From the NCBI GenBank assembly GCA_951640165.1, contig OX621252.1:25751934-25815933 (forward strand): a DNA stretch of 64,000 nt, written 5' to 3'. Positions 27,901 through 39,900 of this stretch are shown here, one piece after another. Made by a program: the position numbers and the translations under genes. The first letter of the stretch is position 1, and each line of letters opens with the position of its first letter. The notes beneath the pieces were generated by a model that did no database searches, was not told where the DNA came from, and saw only the letters and a program-made list of their open reading frames with translations. The DNA is from Pseudoips prasinana. Lineage: Eukaryota > Arthropoda > Insecta > Lepidoptera > Nolidae.

Positions 27901-30900
27901 AATTCTATAAATATTTAGAAAGGATGAATGAAAGAAGATTGACAAAAGAAGTATTTCTGGCCTGTGTGAATGGTACAACCGGAAGGGGAAGACCACGTAA
28001 AACATTCTCTGATTCTCAAGAAAGGTCAGGTCAGAAGTACCCTAAGCCGGCGAGCATGTATGTGGAATATAATGTCAGTAAACGAAGCGAAAGAGGTGTG
28101 CAAGGATCGTGACGAATGGATGTCCGTTGTGTCTGCCTACCCCTCTGGGAAACAGGCGTGAGCCTATGAATGTATTTGTCATAGAAAATACAGATAAAAT
28201 ACATCACCATCATTCTCCTCTATCATCAACGTCACATCCCGAACGCATTTACCTTTGCCATTCCGTCATCCGCATATCATACGCACGGCTAAGCTGTGGA
28301 ACAGCCTCCCAAACGACGTGTTTCCAGACTCATATTACTTGGCTTTTATTCAAGGTTAGAGTGAACAGGCATCTTATGGGTACGTGCGGTCCACCTTCGA
28401 CCACATCTTCACTTACCATCAGGTGAGATCGTGGACAAGAGCAAACCCATTTTGCATAAAAAAAATCCGTATTTTTTTAACAAAACTGTTAAAAGAAAAA
28501 TTGATTCGTATTATATGGACGCTACGCCACTGAGTCATACCATTCCCCCGAAGAAAACTATACACCAACTAAATTTCAAATCAACACTTATCAATTCGCA
28601 ACTCTAAGCCTAACCTAGAATGAATAGGTACATAGTTCCTCTTTAAACACGACTTGCATTGTACCCATTGTATTAATCACGATATACATAGAATAGTACA
28701 GTGATTGTCTTGTACAGTCGACCTCACATCAATTGAAATGGACCTTATGAACACAAATTTAAGATAACTAAGTACTTACACCTATGTGACGTCTACTGTA
28801 CTACGAGTAACATACATTGATACTATTCATATTGTAATGTCGTCATGTACTGAGTCACGGAGCAAAATCATCTTGAATTAATGTAGATACTAATAATAAT
28901 GTCCTCCTAGCCGAATTTCGGCTACGGCGGCCAATCTCAATGGAGACTATCTGCACGTGACATATTACTCGAATAGTGGTCAAGTGTGTGCGCAAACACC
29001 GGAGCACTTTCTATTCCATCACTCTCATGATCCGATAGGACGACTAGCGACACGACCGGAAAGAGTTTGATACTAGATAGCAATTAGTGCAAGCTTTACG
29101 CTAACTTAATTCTATATGCGATTTTCAAGGGGTGAACATATTTTATTTTTACCCTTTATAAGGCAGTAGGTATATTTATTGGTTTTATACTTTATTACAA
29201 GGCAATAGGGTTCAAAATATGGTGGTTAAATGCATCACGGTTAGTAGTTTAATGTATAGTGCTGCTTCACACGGGACACGTATTATCAAGTTTCACGTGG
29301 TCTTACGAACTAATGGATGATTATCAAATGCGATACTCGTAGCAAAGTTCTGGGCAGGCACAATATAGTTGCCACTCTAAGTAGTAGTTCGCTATGGAAT
29401 CTATTTCATGTAGACAGTAAAAAACTACTTCAAAACCAACTAAAAATTATAAAATAATTTCCAGCTGAAGGTACACTTACTTACTACATTTAAATAGGTG
29501 TCAATAAAATAATTAGGTATACGTGATTATTTTATTTTAGTTATAAACCGACTTCTAAGAATTTTCTATTCTACTGTATTTTCTTTTTCGACTTTGCCTT
29601 ATACCGATTCTGTTCCAATCGGTTGTTTAAACGGAAAGTTGAAGTTGGTTTCATGATTTTATCAATCAAGAATTATTTTATTTATAAAATATATATTACG
29701 CGATTTAAATAATGATTTTTTGATCGATAAGGAATGCTTTGGAAGGCCCCATATAGATTTAGTTCCAATTGTTTGGATAAAATAAAAGTTGAAGTTGGTT
29801 TCATGATTTTAAAAGACTTATAAAGAAGGAGGTTATCAATTAAGAATTATTTTATGTACAAATTATATGTTACGCGATTTAAATAATGATTTTTTGATCG
29901 ATAAGGAATGCTTTGGAAGGCCTCATATGGATTTTGTTCCAATTGTTTGGTTAAAATGAAAGTTGAAGTGGGTTTAATATTTCTAATACAATTCAAAAGA
30001 AGGAGGTTATCAATTAGACTTATCTTTTTTGTATACCTAAATGTTACGTGATCGCTCCATTGTTTGCAAACCGAATTAAATTATGTTTTTTTATAGATAG
30101 GGAATGCTTTCGGAATGGCCTCATATAGACTTTGTTCCGATCGGTTGTTTAAAAGAAATGTTTCAGACGGTTTTAAGATTTTGTTTTTACATACCTAGTA
30201 CTTTTTATTTTACTCTTATTAGTGACTAGGTCCCAAAAATACACATTTTGTATCAAACAAAAGGTAATATGTATTACGTGACTCCCCTCAAATAGGCTAT
30301 GACGGTGATATTTCTAATAATGACAGGAAGCTATTCTTAAATTTTTCGTTTTCTGGCTCTGGCTTATAAATAGTGGATCAAAGTTAAGTAGCTGTCGACG
30401 TGTCGGACATCAATTTGCAAAATACACAAAAACACTTTCGTTGATCAGGTGACCTGACTCAAAAATATACTTATTCAGATTTCGCAAACAGATTTTCAAT
30501 AATGTTTAGTTTCATGGGTAAATAGTGCTCCTTAAATTTCCTCCACTATTTTACCCATTGTATAAAATGGCCGAGGTAGCTGCATTACATTCATTCCGCC
30601 AGTCCATTAGCTTCGTGCAAGTGAAGCTATTGGCGGATCCTAGTATCATGATTCCGAAGGTGTTCTCATTGTTGACGTTGTTTATTTGTGACCTCTTCTC
30701 GCTTCAACTACCAGAGCTTTGCGGAAAAAACAGTAATCTTAAAATGGAGTGCCATGTACGATGATACCGAACAAAATTTTACGAATTTCCCAGGTAGAAT
30801 CTCCGCATTGATAAAGTTGATTAAAAATAAGAATTATGTTACCTCAATAAATTTTAGAATTTCGCGCGGAAAACAAATAGTATGTGTTGTGTGTAAATAC

Positions 30901-33900
30901 TTTCTTTGCAGGATATTTATATACAAATTATAACTTAAATAGTAGCCATGAAACAGTGCAAATTGAAGAAAACGAGTCCGAGTAATACGAGACATATTGT
31001 ATTGGCTTAGGGTACAAAATGCATCAACTGATAGCTATTCTTGTACGGCAATAATTTTTGTGTATTTCGCTTGTTGATGTCCAGTTAAAAAAAAATAAGC
31101 TCCTGAAATTACGTCCACTATTTATATTATATTTGGAAAATATGGGTTTTATTACAGAACCTGGAAGAGATCTCTTTTAGCGTTAAGATAATCCTAAGCG
31201 AGGCAAATAAGGGGTAAAAAAATCATGACAAATGGAAATCCGTTGTCTCTGCCTACCCCTTTTGGAAACAGGCGGAGTCTATGTATATATGTGTAATTTC
31301 CTTGTTATGTTTTACTTGTATCCATTGTTTTGTTTTACTTATTTTTGTAATAAAATGTACTTGTTCTTCTGTGATTAGTTTTCAGTGTTCTAAATTTAGT
31401 TCAGATGTGCAGTTGTCTCCGGCCCAATAAGACTAACAACACCCACCATACTTTTCCATATGCGTCGTAAAAGGCGACTAAGGGATACACCGGGTGCTAC
31501 CTGTGTATTAGCTACCACCTAAATGAGGTCGCTGAATCGCATGCCAAGTGCGGTTTCTACAACGAACGGTTTCCACAAACCATTTGGACCACCCCAAACT
31601 TGGACGAGGCCAGCAGTGGACGACTTTATCCTAATGATGAAATTTAGTTTAAAACACATTACACAGTTATATTAATAACTTGGTGATTCAAAATACATGC
31701 TTTAAACAATAATGTATAAATAGATTATGACAAGTAATTGTGACCTAGGCCAGAAGCCATGAGTCGTTCGGCATATCATTTACGACGAGAAAACTAGAAC
31801 AAAATGGGTCCACAAATTTACGTTATTGCGTATAGCACGAAATATACAATTTACAATACATTTTATAATAGATTCTCAATCTAAAGTTTCTAGATTGTAG
31901 AGAACGTAGTCATATACCCAACTAACAGAATTAATTTGAAAAAAAAAACTTTCTTTATAAAAAATTAAAAAACTTTTATCTATAGTGTTTTGTAGTTTTT
32001 TTTAACTATTATTTTATACATCTAAAAACGCTTGCTTGGCACAAATACTTACACTATAAGTTAAAGAGGAACAATCTCGGATATAACTTTTAAAAAATTG
32101 AATTGTCATCGGTTCTTGATGAGTATGCCAAATTTTGATTTAATCCAACGTTTTAAAGGAGGTCATAAATCATGTTCAAAGTTTCCGTAACATACGTATG
32201 AAGCTAATAAAAGCGTTATAATAATTTAAAGAGAAAATAAAACTTCTTCTCTTTCTAACTAAACCCATACAGTCTAATAAAAAGTTGGAAAAAGAAGAGT
32301 AGGTAGGCCAAAAAGAAAGTGGGCTGACAACTGAATAGAAATAGCTGGAGATGACTGGCTAACAATCGGTAAGGACAGAGACGAGCGGAATAGACTGGAG
32401 GAGGCCTTCACCCGAGGAATGGTCCATATCCAACATAAGAACTATCCCGTACTAAAATTAATAAATTAACAAGGGCAATACTAACAACACTGGAAATATA
32501 AATTTAAAGGATATGGAAATAAAGAAACTTTTTAGGGTTCCGTAGCCAAATGGCCGTTATAGATTCGTCATGTCTGTCTGTCCGTCCGTATGTCACAGCC
32601 ACTTACGAAACTGAACTATACTACTGGAACTTGCTAAGTATATGTATTCTGTAAACCGCATTAAGATTTTAACACATAAATAGAAAAAAAGCAATACATT
32701 CTGGGGGTTCCCCATACTTAGAACTGAAAAAAAGAAACTCCAATTTTTTTCATCAATCCCATTCATGTGGGGCGTCTATGGATAGGTCATACAAATGATA
32801 TTGAGGTTTCTGATATTATTTTTTTCCAACCTGAATAGTTTGCGCGAGAGGCACTACCAAAGTGATAAAATGTGTGTGTGTGTCCCCTGTAACTTCTAAA
32901 ATAAGAGAATGATAAAACTAATAAAAATATATGATTACCATGCAAGCTTACACCGAAAATTGGTTTGAACGAGATCTAGTAAGTAGTGTTTTTCAATACG
33001 TCATAAATCGTAAACAGCAATTTACGTCATTCCATCTATTAAGTACTTCAAGAACTTTTATATTATGTTACTTGATGCTATGGAACCCTACATGGGCCTG
33101 TCCGACTCACACCTGGCCGCTATTTGATTTTATTATACAGTCTTATAATGAAACAGAACGATGAATCCCTCATCGTTAAATACATTTCTTTTGCAAATAA
33201 ATTCATGTTTATATTTTCCTTTAAATATCTAATTTATTAGATAAAAGCTCTTCACGGCTTGGCCGCATGCGATCATAAAATTACTACTGTTATTGCACTG
33301 CAGTGGAGGTGAGGTAACGACATTTTTTATTTTTTTAGCTGGTTATAATTCTATCAACAGGCTGCGGTAGCGGGTTCAAAAATAGGTTTAAAGGCATTTA
33401 TTTCCATTAAGACATGCGTCACTTACATGAGAACTTAAATATAAAATATAATATAAACTTGTTTGTTGGCATAAACTAAAAATATAAAATGGTAATAACA
33501 TATCAAAATTATCAATTACAATACAAGTTAATACAAAACAAATAACAAACCAGTAGAATTTATTTGAAGAAAGCTAGATAGTATTATTAGTATTTTTGTC
33601 ATTGATATGAGCCTCTTTTTAAAACCGTTAAGCGATTTAATATTTTTAATGTCCGAGGGTATCTTATTAAGTTTCAGTTTTTATATAAATATAACGTCCT
33701 TCTAGTCGACTTACGGCTATGGTAGCCAGTCTTGAATTTTAATTATTTTATTAATAATAATATAAAATATGAGTGATTTCTGCTAAACAGATTATGATGC
33801 CTCTTTTTTAATCTATAGGTAATGCTCTCGGTAACGAAATCCTATTGGTATTATATATATGGTTTGCTCTAAACGGCTCCATTATCAACTTGGCATACAA

Positions 33901-36900
33901 TTACAAAAAAATGCATATAAAAAATAAATTCATAGTAACCACCATTTTAAATCGGTCATTATTTACATAAAACAATCGCGACGCCCACACTCTGAACAAT
34001 ACTATCAGAAATCCGTTCAGCGATAAGCCTTCCCTAATGCGAGTAAGCAATCAATCATATCCTGTCACTTTCAATAGTTATTTTTGATCATCCTAGATTT
34101 CTTAGGTTCCTTCGAAATTAACTATATAGCAAGACTAGCTGTGCCCGCGACTTCATCTGCACATTTTCTAACGGCTCTGTAAATGTTACATCAGAATATC
34201 TCTAATAGATTGTCTCTTGTCGCAAGCTTATAAAACATTTACATAAACCTTACATATATTACGCACTCGTAGGTTCTGCACATTAAAAACTCCGAGATAT
34301 TTTCCACATACAATATTTAATCGAACAGAGTAACGCTCTCATCTACCGTCGTACAAAGAATGCCTCTTTAATAATTCTCCTACCCTATTTATATTTTTAT
34401 CAGTGACAACCATATCGATTATTAATATTTTTAAGATGTACAATTATTATAGTAATTAATGAAATGATAATCACTAATCAAATAAATAATTACAGTGTAA
34501 AAATAGTATTATAACATAGCAGCTACGTCATAACCGTTGCGCGGCTATTGAGTACTTGATAACACATATTTCCATACAAACTCCCACCCTCAATTCCCTA
34601 TTGTTAATTTACACCCTTGAGGGTAAAAGTTTTACAAACTTTGAATGTCATATATATTTAGATCTAATCAACAGCCTAAAAAATGAGTTTCAAGCTTCTA
34701 GCTTTAAAAATGACGATACTTCCATAGAACTTTTCATTCCCACTTTCAACCAGTCTTTTGCATTAACCCTTTATAAGGAAGTAGGTATATTTTTAATTTA
34801 TTGGTTTTGAACTTTATTACAAGCCGATAGAGTTCAAAATATGGTGGCAACTATATGACCACTGCCCGGGAAAGGGTTAAAAAGTAGCCTATGTCCTTTT
34901 CAGGCTCTAGATTATTATGTGTACGAAATTTCATTTAAATATGTTCAGTAGTTTTAAAGTAAAGACTCAGTCACGTCGTATCAAAAAGCCCTGGACTACC
35001 AACAAACCGAAGACTTGTTAACCCTCTTACACTACATATTATTAACCACATGTTAAATAGTATTCTCCACCCATTAGATAAGTCTCGCTACGCTCATTTA
35101 CAATTTCATTCAATACATTCTCACTCACTCATACATACATACTCACACTTACGCTCCTATCTACCGTGTCTATAATTATTTTCACTACCTTAGTATTCTT
35201 AATACTTTTAATGGTTTTAATTTATAAGCTAGTATACTTCTGCGCCGCCGAAACCGCGGTAGGACCTCGTGACCTGCGTCTTTCCCAATGTTGGATTACA
35301 ACTTGGCACGAAGTTATATTTTTATTATAACCTATTTTTATGAAGATAAATAAACAGATTTTATTATTATTATATTATTTATAAATTGTGTCAATATTAT
35401 GCTTTTAACTTAAACGTCAAAACCCCGCCTCCAATTAAAAAAACTAACTAGTCCTAGTCTTCAGTCTTTCATCTCGCTCGCACATTAAGATAGACGTTTT
35501 ACATCATCATCATATCAGCCGAAGAACGGCCACTGCTTAACAAAAGCCTCCCCAAAGATCTCCACAATTGACGTAATACATGCTATAAAATGATAGAACT
35601 TTTTTTTTTTAAACTATGCTTCGGCCATTTTGATACTTATTTTTATGACCACTTTTACTATGTTTCGATGCACATTTTTCTATAGAGCTCTTTAATATTA
35701 TATCCTATAAATCATCTAAATGCGCTAGCCTAGCTACGCGATTAATTCCAGGCCCTAATAGAAGCAACTTTTGAAAATACACCAACCAGGAAAAATCACT
35801 GTGCGATGAGCATTTGTTGAGATTGTAGCGGTAGTCAACATTCGGTTATTTTTAAAAGCTTCTGCATTTAACAGCAGTAACATGAATCATAGGATCAAGG
35901 CCTTTTCACTTATTACAAGTATTAAAAATACATTAATTAAAGGGTTTTCCTTTAACATAAACACCTACCATAAGCCAAAGGGTAATTAAAATATCTCAAA
36001 GAATAGTAATTTATTCCATGGCGAAAAATATTATTTCAATGTTTTGGCTAATGTCCAAGTATGTGAAAGTGAGGATTAATATTTATTATTATTATTATGT
36101 AGGAGAACAGGCAAACAGTTGAAACTGTATCAGGTTGCGTCTCCACCTTTCTTTCTTTGTCATTAATTAGAAGATTTCTTGTGTTTCAAGTGTAGGTCAT
36201 GTCTGTTTTTAAATTGGTTGGTGTCTTTTGCTGCCACGACATGCTCAGGTAACGAGTTCCAAGCATCTCATACTCTGTTGTTAATGAAGTGCTTGCCAGG
36301 GTTCTTCTTTATACATATTTGGTATAGTAAATAATAAAGTCAAGTCAAGGTCACCCAAAGAGCAATGGAGAGGGCTATGCTCGGAGTTTCCCTGCGGGAT
36401 CGCATCAGAAATGTCGAAATCCGCAGGCGAACTAAAGTCACCGACATAGCCCGAAGAATTGCCAAGCTGAAGTGGCAGTGGGCAGGGCACATAGCTCGTA
36501 GAGCCGACGGCCGTTGGAGCAGAAAGGTTCTCGAGTGGCGACCACGAACCGGAAGACGCAGCGTGGGCAGGCCCCCTACAAGATGGACCGATGATCTTGT
36601 GCGGGTCGCTGGAAACTGCTGGATGCGAATAGCACAAGACCGGCAATTGTGGAGATCTTTGGGGGAGGCCTTTGTCCAGCAGTGGACGTCTTTCGGCTTA
36701 TATGATGATGATGAAATAATAAAGAATTAAGGTATTACGACACAACTATTCACTACATAATCATTATGGCCCCAATGCTCCTGCCTATTGTGGTATACAT
36801 ATTCTCTTGGGCCGACTCCTATGTCCCACACCGGATAAGATGGGGTGGTGATATTCTTTGACTTGTGACACGGCAGAATAGCTAATAACAAGGCTGCCTT

Positions 36901-39900
36901 TCTCTTTGTGAACAAATAAAAAAAATAATTTCATGGTGAACTGTTTGTTCTAAAATAATAAATTTAAAAAAAAAGGTTTTTATTCACTTAGACTTTAAAA
37001 TTAAGTTATTGTCAAGGATCATGTGTAGGTTTAATCATCGAAATTTAAAATTTTAGCTATATTTTTACTACATATTGTCTGAATGGTTCTGTCTATATTA
37101 AGGTACGAATTAAATGTTAGAATTATGGGGGACCTTGTGTTTATAACGGCGGTCGCGCTGTAATGCTAACACCGGATCCAATGCGCCCTAACTGAAAAGA
37201 CCCAGCGAAACAAACTCAGCGGGTATCTATACTACCGGTTTCAACACGGCCCAGTTGAGACGCTTCAGCGACACATTATACTTGTATGTGTACATAATCT
37301 TATGCACACACGGCCATCTGATCCTAAACTAAGCAGAGCTTGTACTATGGAAACCAGACAATTGACATATTTCATATAATTTTTTTTGTAAATAAATATA
37401 GATAATAACACCCTGACTCAGGACAAAAATACATGTTCATGCACAAAAATTTCTGTCTTGGGTAGGAATTGAACCCACAACCTTATCTTACCATGAAATT
37501 AACTCCAGATAACAGTTAATCATAAATTGATAACAATAATAAGTCATCTACAGCAAATAAGAAAGAGAACCTAAATAAAAATAAGTAAATTACACATAGT
37601 AGAATTATGACTCAACAATACTGATATCTAGAGTAATAAAAAGTAAATACACTGTTGAAAACAACCAACTAAAATACATACTTTAATTACTAGGTCTCCA
37701 TCCCTGCGTTTAAATGAACAGAGGCTTTAGTATGAGTATGCAAAACACAAAACATACAAAAAAAGTTTGAGATCATAAAGGGGTATCCTTAATAATTGGT
37801 TACTATTGAATTTGATTTTCTATAGTCTCATACTAAGCCTTCGGTTGACTTCAGGTCAGTACAGAGCAGAAGATACACTTTTGCTACAACTTTTACTATA
37901 CAACATGTAACATAATTAACACACACCCTCAGACACCCCAATTAGAACATTATGTTGTCATCATAATATATACACAAAAATTTTAATTGAACATGTATAT
38001 GCATTGTTATTTACTAAATTAGTTTTATTGGAATAAAGTTTATCTTTCCTTAGTTTGTGTTGAATGATGGAATTTGTATGCATACAAATAAATCTGCGAT
38101 TTAAAAGTCTTATTACTTTGACTTACGGTCCATAAAATAAAATAAAATAAATGATATAAATCAATTCAGTAAATGATTCTGAACAAACTATTTTCAGGAT
38201 GTGCATTAATTATGTTACATGTTGTATACATAATAGACTCTGGCAAGCGCCTATTAATCTAGTGGTTAGTAACTCAGACTGCTAAGCCAAGAGTAGTGGG
38301 TTTGATCCCCACCAGGACAAATCTTTGTGTATAATATGTATGTATTTAGAAAAATATAAGAATGTTTATCAGTTGCATGGTTGTCACAGTACAGGCTTTA
38401 CCAAATATGGGATCAGATGGCGTAAATTAAGTTAGTTATCGCGAGATTTTATTATTATTTAAGTTTATCCACTAGTGGTATTCACTGTACTAATATAGCA
38501 GCTGTATATCCTATGTATAATTTTATGACTAACTAGCTGTGCTCCGCGGTATTACCCACGTTACGTAGGTGATAGCATGATAATATGTAGACTATATGTT
38601 GACCCAACCTCTTAGTAATATTCATGCAAAATTTAAAGTAAATCCATGCAGTACTTTTTGAGTTTAGCGTGGACATACATACAGACAAACAGACACACAG
38701 ACAAAAATTCTAAAAACTATATTTTTGGCTTCAATATCTATTGTAGATGAGCCCCAAGTATCCTTTTAAAAAAATATTCAATGTACAGTTTTGACTTTCC
38801 TACGATTTTATTATATGTATAGATTTATTCCTCTAAAATAAAACAATTAGATATTATAAAAAATGCATTGATAGAACTGACATGCACTTATCATTCATAA
38901 TACAAGGTTGTGATATGAATAGTGGTCAAATCTTAGGGAATGAATTTGCCAATGACACTGAACTAGGTGTAGCATATCAACATGCAAAACATACAAAAAC
39001 AATTAACTTCACATACAGCAGCAACATCCAGCTGATGCATTTTGTACAGGGAGTCAAACAATATTTTACAAACTTTTGTTTACTTTTTCAGTTTTAATGG
39101 TAAATACAGCTCCTTAAGTATAGTACACTTATATATGTATACTCCAAAATCTATAAAACCTAGAAAACCTCGAAATGTAGTGGTGGTGAAGAAAGGTAAG
39201 TGGATTTTTAATATAACAAAACACATTAGGCTCATTACGCACACAGATGTTACAGAATCTGGGTGTGCATTGTCTTTGAATATCATGTTTTGAAAGTACT
39301 TTGCCATAGCAATTTATTTTCCTAATGCTTGAAAACCAGTTAAGTTTACAGACAAGCTGAGAGATAAACAAAACATCATCAAACATTTAAGAGCTATTTG
39401 CTATACTACAAATGTTAACGGTACTATTCCATAATAATATGATAAACATGTTCTGTAGTCTCTTTCAGTCTACTTCTAGAAGTATGGTGTAGCAACACTA
39501 GCAAACTCTATCAGATCATCATAATATAAAAATGTGTAGCAATAACTTCATACTTCATTTTAAGATAATGGTGCAGAGAGATGAGAATGAAATTTAGAAC
39601 AATTACAAGTTCATATGAAGAAGGAGTGCAGAAAGCGAATATTTTTTATATAATACGCATAAGAAGTAAATAATATTAATAAAAAAAACATTACAGACAC
39701 TACCATGCTTTTCACACTAACAAACTGAGAAGAGACGACAACTGAGAGTCAAAACTGGCAACAGTTTAATAATATTTGTCTTTAAGGTCTATAGTTTTTT
39801 GGCAATAGAGCCATAATAGTCAAATTTCAAATTCAAGAACAATTTCTAGTCTCAAGTGATGCATGATTTTAAGTTATGCATAGCAGAATATTCATAAATA

